Of a DNA stretch of 64,000 nt, positions 28,400-39,100 are shown piece after piece. The DNA is from Oryzias latipes (taxonomy: Eukaryota > Chordata > Actinopteri > Beloniformes > Adrianichthyidae): contig NC_019859.2 in NCBI RefSeq assembly GCF_002234675.1, positions 30,665,434 through 30,729,433 of the forward strand, in the 5' to 3' direction. Each line of letters opens with the position of its first letter. The stretch's first letter is position 1. The translations under genes and the position numbers were made by a program. Below the pieces are notes generated by a model that worked only from the letters and a program-made list of their open reading frames with translations, made no database searches and was not told the DNA's origin.

Positions 28400-29412
28400 T
28401 TAACTTGTATATGTTGCCTCTTGAGGAGGCACGGCGGTGGAGGCACGGCGTTGACTTTCACAGCTATGCTGATGATACATAGCTTTACATTGCCGTGTCT
28501 CCTGGTGACCTTGAACCTGTTGACACTCTTTTAAACTGCATTTTAGATATAAAGTTGTGAAAACTTCTTACAGCTCAACCAGGACAAAACTGAAGTTTTA
28601 ATCATTGGTCCTGAAGACAAGAGAGAGAGGATTTTACCCAAACTTAGGAATTTTAAATTTTCTCAATGTGTGAGAAACCTGGGCGTTCTTTTTGACTTTG
28701 AGCTGTGTTTTATGCCTCACATCAGAAACGTTGTGGAAACAGGATTTTACCATCTTAAGAACATTGCCAGAGTTCTTAAGACTCTGGCAATGTTCTGGAA
28801 CTGTGCTGGCAAGTTCCTCTCTTGCCAGAGGTGCTGATGCATGCTTTTATTTTCAGTCATTTAGATTATTGTAATGCCCCGCTCTCTGGTTTACCGAAAA
28901 AGTCGATCTCAAATCTACAACTATTGCAGAACGAAGACCAGAGGGCGGGAACACATTTCACCTGTTTTAAAATCGCTGCATTGGCTCTCTGTGTGTTTCA
29001 GGATTGATTTTAAAGTTCTTTTAATGGTTTATAAATGTTTTAATGGTCTTGGGCCTTCTTATTTAAATGATATTTTAAAATACGAGCCCTCGCGGACCCT
29101 GAGGCTCTCTGGCACTGGCCTCTCAGTTGTCCCTAAAGTGAGGACCAAAACTTATGGTTAGGCTTCGTTCCACCATTACGGTCCTCGCCTGTGGCTGTGG
29201 AACAGCCTGCCGGAGGGCTGCAGAGACTGTAGAGGTTTTTAAGAAGAGGCTCAAGACTCACCTTTTTAGTCTGGCTTTTACATGACTTTGATCATTTCTT
29301 ATGTCTTTTATTATTTCTCTTTTTATTAATTAATTTATTCACGTAATTATTCATTTACTTATTTGTAAGGACAATTATTATCTCTGTTTTTAATATGCTA
29401 TTCTTTTTATTG
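28400..29412 (+). mobile_element. L2-like (CR1 group) LINE, reverse-transcriptase part, 5'-truncated
   Basis: The plus strand encodes reverse-transcriptase sequence with several stops. The catalytic YADD motif is at 28465-28476 (context FHSYADDT.LYIAV). Then come NLGVLFDFEL...MPHIRNVV, HAFIFSHLDYCNAPLSGLPKKS, SPVLKSLHWLSV.FRIDFKVLLMVYK and LSGTGLSVVPKVRTKTYG, ending RLKTHLFSLAF near 29280. These are hallmarks of fish L2-type elements. The 3' tail resumes after an inserted LTR element, at 30868-31486. Confidence 0.85.
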
Positions 29413-29416
29413 TTAT

Positions 29417-29728
29417 TGTAACGATCCAGCCGGACCGTCAGTTTAGTGGGCAAGCAAAAGCCAGACTGCTATTTAGATGGCTTCATTGGAGAGCTGTCCG
29501 TGTCCCATACACCGCACGACCACGGACAGTCTCAGGCAGAAATAAACAGGAAGAAAGGCAATGTTCCCTTTTGAGCATCAAACCCGTTTATTCCAGGTAC
29601 ATATACAGCCCAAACAGCATGGAGCGTCAATTCAGCTTCCAGCCCTCTGACTCAAGGTTTCACCCTAAGCTCCCCACTTCCCATGAGCCTTAGGGGCTGA
29701 AGGCGGGGCTAACCCCCAGGTCGCTACA
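29417..29728 (-). repeat. LTR copy (3' LTR in element orientation)
   Basis: This 312-bp terminal repeat pairs with 30552-30863. On the minus strand it begins TGTAGCGACC and ends GATCGTTACA. It has an AATAAA on the minus strand (CTGGAATAAACGGG), suitable as the LTR polyadenylation signal. Confidence 0.88.
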
Positions 29729-30551
29729 CTGCCCCCACCTAAGAGGGTTAGTGTCCCCACAACCCTCACATAACTGCAGAACTGAACAACACAACACAAT
29801 TAGCAAAACACAGGAACACACTGGCTGGAGACTCCTTCGCACAATCCTGGGTTTCGACCGCCACCGTGTACAGTCCTCCTCTTAACTGGCTGGGTTAGCA
29901 CATCTGCAACTGACACAGTTCCATGCCAGCATGTGCCCAGCCAGGAGAACCAGTCCCCGCCTCTGTGGGAGCACCACCATCAGGGTGCACGTCACCATGG
30001 GGGAGTAGACTCTCTCCAAGTGAAGAGCTGCACACCAGCAGCAGAAGGTCCCCAGGCATCCCGGGCGATCGTCTTCATCACTACGGCTGCTGTAGGGTCT
30101 GCTTCGTCAAACCCTCCTCCCCAAAGCGAAGCTCTGCTGTCCGGCCTGACAGGTCTCGCAGCTCCGCAGGTGGGAGGTCCAGCAGTGTAGCGCCCTCTAA
30201 CGCCAGGCCTGGATGTGTGAGAAGTCCCCTTCGGCGTCTAGCCCTCATGGCCGGTCGCCAGGTTGACCTGAGCCAGGTGTGGTTCCAGCGTTGTTGAGCC
30301 ATTGCGTCTTGAAGGTTCAGCTGGGCTGCGCACCGTCATCACAGTCTGGTCCAGATGGTCTAGCGCTGGCGTCGGGCAAGGCCAGGCTGCAGATGACGGT
30401 GGGTGCTCAATCCATCAGGGAGTTGATGTCGCCCTTTCTCCTCCCTTCTCCCGAACTGCCTCCAGAATGGCGTCAGTCCCCGCGGCGTAGCTCTCCATGG
30501 TGTGGCTCTCTGTGGAGTAGCAGTGGCTAAGGATCCCACTTCTGACACCAA

Positions 30552-30863
30552 TGAAACGATCCAGCCGGACCGTCAGTGTAGTGGGCAAGCAAAAGCCAGA
30601 CTGCTATTTAGATGGCTTCATTGGAGAACTGTCCGTGTCCCATACACCGCACGACCCCGGACTATCTCATACAGAAATAAACAGGAAGAAAGGCAATGTT
30701 CCCTTTTGAGCATCAAACCCATTTATTCCAGGTACACATACAGCCCAAACAGCATGGAGCGTCAATTCAGCTTCCAGCCCTCTGACTCAAGGTTTCACCC
30801 TAAGCTCCCCACTTCCTATGAGCCTTAGGGGCTGAAGGCGGGGCTAACCCCCAGGTCGCTACA
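30552..30863 (-). repeat. LTR copy (5' LTR in element orientation)
   Basis: The second 312-bp terminal repeat is about 96% identical to 29417-29728 by eye. In element orientation it ends GATCGTTTCA, followed after one base by the putative primer-binding site. Confidence 0.88.
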
Positions 30864-30867
30864 TTAT

Positions 30868-31486
30868 TTTACCAATGATACTTAGGTTATGTTTTAATGA
30901 GTTTACGTATTTCATTTTTTAATTACTAACATGGTTATATGTTATTTTATTTTTTATCTTTTTCTATTTTTATTTTTGTTATTTTACGATAATTTTTATT
31001 CTGATGTTTTTAACTCCTGTGTTTCCTCTTGGGGATCCATTGTTCTGGGGCACCACCAGCTTGACCTGTATGGGGTGCTGTTGCTGCGGTGCCCGTTCTT
31101 GTTGGGCATACTGGGCTCCCGCTCTGTGGTCTATTAGCCATGGAGTGGGCCCTAGGCTGCTCTGTGTTGGGCGGGCACTGTGATAGTGACCCCTGTGGTC
31201 CTGTTGGGCCTTGGAATAAATGGATCCCCATGATATCGTTTCCTCACAGCTGTACCAAGCCAGATCTTCTTTAAGCTGCAGTTCTTTGTTTCTGTTCAGG
31301 GTAACTGGGTGGGTGGGGTGGGGGTGGGTGGTGGTGAGGGAGGGGTCCCATCTTTGTGTGATTGTCCTTTGTTTTCTGTTTTTAACATTTTTTTTTTTAA
31401 GACTGTTTTATCTGCTTTTATGTTAAGCGCTTTGTGTTTTTAACTGAAATGAAAGGCGCTATATGAATAAATAAAGTTTGAGTTTG
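30868..31486 (+). mobile_element. 3' tail of the interrupted L2-like LINE
   Basis: This continues the LINE after the LTR insertion. It ends with GCGCTTTGTGTTTT...AAAGGCGCTATATGAATAAATAAAG (to about 31486), the stereotyped 3' end of fish L2-type elements. The continuity across the LTR element shows that the LTR element inserted later. Confidence 0.75.
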
Positions 31487-33167
31487 AAGGCATGTACCAG
31501 TTGCAGGCTATCCAACACCGCTCATGACTTTAATTTTCTTTTCTTTTAAAATTCCACTACGTAAGATGTGAACTCTGTCAGAGTTTTTAATGCAGCTAAA
31601 CTTTTATATAGATGAATGAGATCACAGATGAGATCACAAACACCCTGACCCCAGGCTGCAGCAATGCACCATCATCTGCGAAATATTATTACTGTAAATT
31701 ACGCCATTCAGACCTTCAAGATCTAGAACTTTCCGGTTTTGTTGAGACTGGCCAAGATGCTTGTGTACCTGAAGTGAAAAACAAAAATCCGCCAATCACA
31801 CCAAATAGTCCTAAAACGCCCTTAACAGCACCTTTGTCCTCCCTTGCGCAGTTTTTAATAATTATTTGCTAACTCAGATTATAAGGGTGTAAACTTCTTG
31901 AGGCCTGCAAATTCAGAAATTGCCTGTTTCATTTTGGAAATTGAACCTTATAGGAATTTGCTCTAGCCTTGTAAAATTAATTCCCCAACCAAAGACACTC
32001 AAACTCTTTTTTGACCTCCAAAAACTGTTTTTACTCAATCCAGAGCCCTGAGAAACCGCTACTCCCTCTATGTTGTTGTCGTTCACCTTTCGGCACAAAT
32101 GAGAAGCCTGGTTTCCCATGCACCAGGCCTAGATGCAGACAACTGAGACATCCAGCCGCTGGCCACAGATCCCCTCCATGCTTGTCTACAAAAAAAAAAA
32201 TGAAAAGAAATACAATAAATAATAATAAACAATATTTGCAAGTTAAAAACTATGATAATGAAAGAAAATGAAGGTATGTTTAAACAATTATTTTTTATGA
32301 CTGAATAAATCTAATTATAAGATAAATTGAGATCATTATGTTAACATTTCTAGCTAAACAATTTAATAACCAGACAAATTTTTGGTGTGACTGTAAATAC
32401 ACTCATTGTCGCATTCTATAAAGCTTAATGTTGATATTTTTTCAGTTTTCTTTGATCAACATAAAGACATCATTTGTAAAATTACTACGGAGCCCGTACA
32501 TTACATCAAAACAAAGTAAGAAGAAAAATCTCATGAGTGCTTTAAAGGGAAAACATGGTTTACGACAGTTTGTTCTCCTTTCTGGCAGAACAAGATTACA
32601 AAAGTGCGCATGCCTGGGATAACAGACAAGAGGAGGAAATGATTGTCTGATGAAAGTGTGAGGTGGGCACTTGAGCAGGTAGCGCTAAACACTTAGTAAG
32701 TATATTTCCCACAAACACTTCTTTTCAAATTAACAGCAAATTTACGCAATGACTTCGAGGGAAGCTGGGTTGGTGGAGTAAAAATTATTGGAGCGTGTTT
32801 ATTTAGCCTTACTAGCTAACTCTGTTCACGTAACATTGAAGTAAAAATCAAACGAAGCAGTTCGGCTAGTTTTCTTCATTAGCTGGTGTTTGTTTAGTAA
32901 AGTGTTCACGGTAACAGACCGTGAAGTTTACTAGCTTGTTGTTAACCTAAAACTTGATATTTTTATTGTTGCTAACCATTAGCTTGTCATTACGTGAAAC
33001 TTGTGTTGTGGAAAAGAAACCTTAACTTAACCACCATAAACAAGCGCCAGTGAGTGAGTCATCGGCGGGATTGGCAGTTTCATGCTCTCATTTTGGGCTG
33101 AATTATGCGCAGGAAAGCATGAGAGCGGAGAGAGATGGACGCTTGGTGAAACACCGAGGTGGTTGGT
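31487..33167 (+). other. Upstream region of marf1
   Basis: No gene was recognised between the LINE tail and the marf1 start codon. AT-rich sequence dominates until about 32690. The 5' UTR and promoter of marf1 must lie near 32700-33167, but no decisive TATA box or CpG island is visible, and an upstream non-coding exon cannot be excluded. Confidence 0.5.
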
Positions 33168-36100
33168 ATGATGGAAGGAGGACTGGGAAAGGAGAAGTCT
33201 AGAGCCACACGGTGTCCCGACAGCCCCACAGCAGACGCGTCCACGCCACAATGGAAAGACTGCTTTGGCTCAAATGAAACCATCCCCCCGCATCAGATCC
33301 ATAGAAATGTGAGTATTTATGTGTGATGAACTGTGTGAGGACAAAAGCAGGATAGAGACCTACTCATGTGAAGGTATTCCTTCATCTGATCATCTGTGAG
33401 TCGGGATGAAGAAAACATAAAGGGGGCACATTTTAGAAGCTTAATGCAGATGCCTTAAAACCTGCTTTGAATATGTCAAAGAAAATTAGTTATACCCTGA
33501 CATTTTTTGTAAAAAGAAATTAAAATCTATTAACCCAAAAGTTTATCCTTGTCGCACACTTTTCTTAGACTTAAAATGATCAAGTCTCTCATAGTGATCC
33601 TTTTTGAAAACCAGTTTACATCTCTCTTGCCTTTTTTAATTTAATATAATTTGAATTCAGGATTATCTTTGGTCTTAACTTTAAGGTGATGCTTTTATGA
33701 GCAGGTAAATTAGGAATTCGTTGTGGGCTAATAGCTGAAAATTATCTGAAGAAATAGTTATTGTTAAAAAGAGCAAGAAACTCTTCATGCTTTGTGTACA
33801 GTTGCGGTCCTTTAACCTGATAGGTTTTTCCAACTTATCAGTTTATTTACATGGTGTCTTAACGTGTCTGCTGTCATAAAAAGGAAGTTCACATTAAGGG
33901 TGGAGTAATATTGGAAAATGTCCATTTGTCCTGTCAAAATTGAACCTTGCACTTGGTCTGTATTCAGATTACCTTTCAACTGGATGTTAATGTTTTGAAC
34001 CAAAGCTTGTAAACAAAACCATGTGACTTAAGATCAGTTTAGTCATCATTCCATCATAGTGATGCTTTTTGTTCAGAGATGCATGATTGAGTGTAGAAGT
34101 TGGCAAAAATACTTGTAGACTTGCAGAGATACCTGTTTGTCCCAGAGTAACGATCTCCACATTAAACGCCCGTACCTGAAGTTGTTTTTATGACTCTGAC
34201 CAGTGTTACCAGATTGGGGGGTTTCCTGCCCAACTGGGCGGTTTTCATGCTAAATTTGCGAGCAGAAATAGCTTTGGGTGGGTGGATGTATTTTGGGCAG
34301 GTTTGGGGTTGGTCTGGCGGTTTTGGGTCTTTATTGAAATGATGTACGTCTCAACCAGGGACGTGGGGTCAGGTGAGCCAGTGCTTCACCTGTAAGCATT
34401 CTTGCCATTGTGAGCAACTATTGATAAAATTTGTCCACTAATTTGTTCAATGAATGCAATTTATATTTATGCCTTTTAATCAATTTTATACTCAAAATTC
34501 CTATGTTTTGCATATTTGCTCTTAAATTCAAGTGCAGACGGTGAGGTAAAGCGGCACAGAAATTCCGCCTCACAGCTGAACGAGAAGCATATCATGGTCC
34601 TATAAAAAATCTTAGACAGAGCTGAAGCTCAGAGTTGCTAGGCGACACCAACCAATATTCCACCAGCTGACCAAAATTCCTCTTCTACTTGTAATTGCAA
34701 CTTGGGGCTCGAGGTCTAAATGTTGCCCCTTAAACTATGGTGGCGACCTTGTCTTTGTTCCTCTTCAGGAACTATGCAGTAGGGTTGGGCGATGTCCCTT
34801 AAATTGGCAGTTGATGATGTTTACAGTAAAACATTGGGATGGACGATGATATCGGGGGGGGGGGGGGGGGGGGGGGGTCTTTTTTATTTTTCGTTATTAT
34901 ATAATTATTATTCGTTATTTTACTTTATTTTATTTCCCAACTAATGACTCATCCGCGATGATCCAGGATAAACTGAGGGAAATTAGTTTAACAAATAAAT
35001 AACAAACAAAATAGAAGAGAAGTAATCCGCACCTGCACCTGATTAGTCAAGTGGACCGGTGGACTGAGCGACCGTGTCTCTGAGCAGAGCAGACGGACTT
35101 TGTGTTTGAGGGGAAGGGAGGATGCTTTGTTACGTGTGCGCTATGTGTGGGAGACTTCGGACTGTGATCCGTCCCGCAGCTCTAGGTGAACGAGCTACCG
35201 AACTCAGGAGAACCGGGTCTTCCGGTAAAAGTGTGTCCGGGCAGAGCTTGGACCGTCGGCCCACACAGCGGCGTTTGGGCGGTGTGTGAGTTTTTCAAAG
35301 CAGAAATGTCGCTCAGTCTTTAGAAACCGTTCAAACAATCACATGGATTGTGTTTCCAGTCATGTACCGACAAAATAAAGGCTGACGTTATTCGCACATA
35401 TTTACGTTCAGCCAAGCTGCAGATTGCAGCCTTTCCTTTGGATGAAAAGAGTGATATAAAATTGTGTTGTTGAATTGATGAAAATAAAATCCAAAGGATA
35501 TTATGTATCAAAAGCTAAATGTTGTTAGCACATGTTAGCCTTCTCCTAACCCTGGCTTCTTCCGGCTCCGTTCTTCAACAGAAAAAGCACTGACCACACC
35601 TACTAAAATTACATGAGCGAACAGGCGCTTCATAATAACCGTAACATTAATAAAAGCACGTATAGTAGATCGTCTCGTATATTACTGAGCTGCCAGATAT
35701 CTATGTATGTAGCCTCCCAGCGGAACTCATTTCCCCCTCCGGTATTTTAAACACTACTGCGCATGTGCAAATGATTTATTCCGACCGAAAGTGTGACCCA
35801 TGTGAACGTTTATTATAATCGGAAAAAGTTTTTCTGGACCCATGTACGCGGTTGAATTCTAATCCGACCATTGATCCGATCAAGATACTTTGCACATGTA
35901 ACCGCGGCTTATGGTGTCGACTCTCAGCGTGGCGGGGGCGTGGCATCACAATGGTGTCTCTCCATCGTGATGTCAGTCAGCCATCATGATGGACAGTGGT
36001 ATCGTCCATCGGCACAACCCTACTATGCAGTGTTTTAGTTTCCATTGGATATAAAGCTCAGTTTGAGCATTTCATGGTTAGAAGGGTTCCCAACAAAAAT

Positions 36101-39100
36101 AATTATTTGATTTCCTCATGTGTGTACATGTTTTTCCTCTTTCAGAATCACTACATGGACACCAGAAAACCTCTGCTGGAATTAAAAGATGTCCCCCCTC
36201 CACCACAACATCCACCTTCTCCCCATTTATCCAAGCCTTTGCCTCTGCGCCCCCTCCCTTTGCCGCCTCCTCCTCCTCCTTGCTTTCTTGCTCCTCCTCA
36301 TCTATCACAAGACTGCCAACAGCAGCAGCAGCTACCACCTGAAGGGGCTAGCCCCAAAGTAAGCCACTGCGTCTACTGCAGCACAGCTGGGCGGGGGTTG
36401 TTGGGTGGTGGTGGTGATGCTGGCGGCAGCAGCTCCAGCATCGCCGGAGTCGTTTCGCTTTGCAGGGCTCTCTGCTCCATGGGAGATCCCATTTGTAGCA
36501 GCAGCGGTAGCATCAGGTCTGGGACCTGTTCAGTAGTTTCTTCTGTTCATCCATGTCAACAAACCCTCAGCTGCAATACCAGAGGCCAAGTTCCCGAGTC
36601 TGTGCTCAGGCTTGGATGCACACCTCAGTTGCACAGCCCCGTTGCCATCGCTCAGCCCCTTTCTTCTCACAACTGCCTCCCCTGCTGCTCTGGGCTCCTT
36701 CACACCTGTTCAGCTGCACCTTCTCCATGCAGTCAGGCCTCCTCGTTTCCTCCTTCCGTTTCCTCTTTACCTGCTTCTGTGCATGACTCTTGCCTGGTGT
36801 CTTCTGGCTTTTATACCTGTGATGTCGGCTGCAACTCCTCAGCCAGGAGATCTCAGAGAAGTGCACACGGGGATCAAACAACTGCCACCGCTGTCACCAC
36901 CACAACCTCTACAGCACGGTTCTTCTCCAATCCTATTCACTTAAATGTAGAACGCACCGCTTGTGTGAAGGGGGCTCACTGCTGTCTGGACTACTTAAAG
37001 GTTGGTGGAGTTTGTTGGAGTTTGCGTCTCTAAGTTGCTTCATAAATTTGAGGGCAAATCGTCTCTGTAGCCACAGAAGAGCAGAAAAATTCACAATTAA
37101 AAGTTTGTGTTTGTCACTGAAAGCAAATCTCTCTGTCCTTCAAGTAGCACTGGCTAACGTTGTTCTGTTATCCGTTGTTGGAAAATGTTCGCTTCGTTCA
37201 GCCTGTGAATGGCGTGACTTCAGACACAGATGAGGTGTGGCCCAAGGTTTGTGTCCCACAGACGGCCTCTCTTCCCGTTCCTGTTTGCAATGGTTGTGGA
37301 ACGTCTTCTGATGCCATGGCTCTTTGGCCAAACACCAGCTGTGGGACTTCGTATAAATACGGTTTGAACTTTTCTTTTTTTGAAAAACTGTTTTATAATT
37401 TAAAGACACACATCTTCAATTATTTAATACGTTTCATGTTCTAGGTTCTCCAGAGAGTGGTGGGTGTGAGAACATTCCTCCAGTTGGCGTCTTTTGGGAC
37501 ATTGAGAACTGCAATGTTCCCAGCGGACGTTCTGCTGGAGCCGTGGTCCAGCGTATTCGCAGCCATTTCTTTAAGGGTCACCGAGAGGCGGAATTTATTT
37601 GCGTTTGTGATATCAGCAAGGAAAGCAAGGCTGTCATTCAGGAGCTGAACAACTGCCAGGTATCTGCTGGAGCTTGGGTAGCTTTCTACCCACACAGATG
37701 TTTGTTTTCCTTGAATGCTCATGAAGCAGCAATCCATAATTCAAATCATTTTATGTAGAAAGCACCAGTTCACAACTGAGATTGCCACAAAAAAACATTC
37801 ATTCATTGATCTTCTAAAACGTTTTCTTCCTTTTGGGCTCACGTGGTTGCCGGAGCCTATCCCCACCACTCATAGGCGAAGGAAGGCAGGGGACATCCTG
37901 TACAGGTCACCAGTCTGTCGCAGGGCCATAAAAAAGCAAGAAATATCAAACTGAGCTTTCATAATTATGTTAATCCAAATTTATCCTGGCTCATTGGAGT
38001 CCAACTATGTCCAGAAAATTCCAGTTAAGCCAGGTTATCTTCATTTTACGGCCTATGTAAGCAACCAAAGGTGGAGAGGAAAACTCCCTGTTGATGGAAG
38101 ATTGGGAAGAAACCTCCAGCAGAACTAGGCCATCTGCCATAACAGAGCAGGGAGGAGACAAACATGGAAACATATTGTAACATCTGCAGTAACACGAAGG
38201 TGGGTTTAAAACGGCTGCAAAAAGAAATCGGGGAGCGGTGGAATAAAGATAAAATCCCTCAAAAAAACATTTGTTATAGAGCAGAAGAAATGAGATGGTT
38301 ACACCATAGGTCAGAGACCCAGTAGCAGAGAGGACAAAGTCACTCTTTTGAACGACAGGAGAAACGCCAATGAAGGTTATCAGTCATAGAGTTAGCTGAG
38401 AACCTAGTCGTTTCAACTGGACTTCTTGTAGAGTTGAAACATTTCATCCAATAAACTTCTTCGTTCTAAAAGTTGGGAAGATGGTAAACTTTATAGCTCT
38501 CAGATGGTGTAACTTCACCAAAGCCTTAGCCACAGCTGCCCTTACACGCTAGATACAGGCTGTCTGCTGGCAATAAATGGGCAAACCTGCATGGGAAATG
38601 TAGGTGGCTTGAAGGAAATATCAATAGATTACTGTTAGACAACACATAAGTGCTTGCTCTATTGTGGTGCAACCTGACTGTTAGAAATGAGGAAATTGGA
38701 CAATCGGACCATAGATTGTGTGTGCATCATACGCATGCTAGCATATCTCCTGCACACCCCTGTGCGTTCAGCATATGCAGATGGTCAATAAGAGGCCAGT
38801 ACTCGCACCTTACTTACAGTACCGCATAAGGGCACCGGACGACGGCATCACCGTTACATCATATCATTGTGCGTGCAACTGATATTAGTCTTGCAAATAC
38901 TTGCCAATACAATTTCTGCACGCACAACAATCTATGTCCTACTATTTTCATGAGGTCCCTTAAGGAGGCCACATGAGCCTCAAGAGAACTGCAAGACACG
39001 CCTGTTTTTCCTCTCAAGAGGTGGCTACAAGTCCCAAGGATAACCCAAAAATAGCATTGTAAATGGAAAGAATATTTTATGTCTGACTTGTATGAGAAAT

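Larger units (their letters stand above)
29417..30863 (-). mobile_element. Short non-autonomous LTR retrotransposon (Ty3/gypsy-like), nested in the L2 tail
   Basis: Two direct repeats of 312 bp (29417-29728 and 30552-30863) flank 823 bp. Both start TG and end GCTACA on the plus strand, and they differ at about 11 positions. The flanks share TTAT (29413-29416, 30864-30867), a target duplication. Read on the minus strand, TGGTGTCAGAAGTGG follows the first LTR by one base, a plausible tRNA primer-binding site, and AGGTGGGGGCAG precedes the second LTR as a polypurine tract, so the element points to the minus strand. The interior has only a gag-like scrap (LLDLPPAELRDLSG, 30302-30081) and no protease, RT or integrase. 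Confidence 0.88.

Noticed and set aside
28400-29412. Reading this as a host reverse-transcriptase-related gene
   Set aside because: The frame has several stops, the 3' tail is that of a LINE, and it is truncated at the 5' end.
35996-36145. Upstream extension of the 345-aa ORF that contains marf1 exon 2
   Set aside because: The first ~50 codons fall in the hAT element end and the intron. A TTTCAG acceptor at 36145 joins in phase to exon 1, whose MMEGG start resembles mammalian MARF1.
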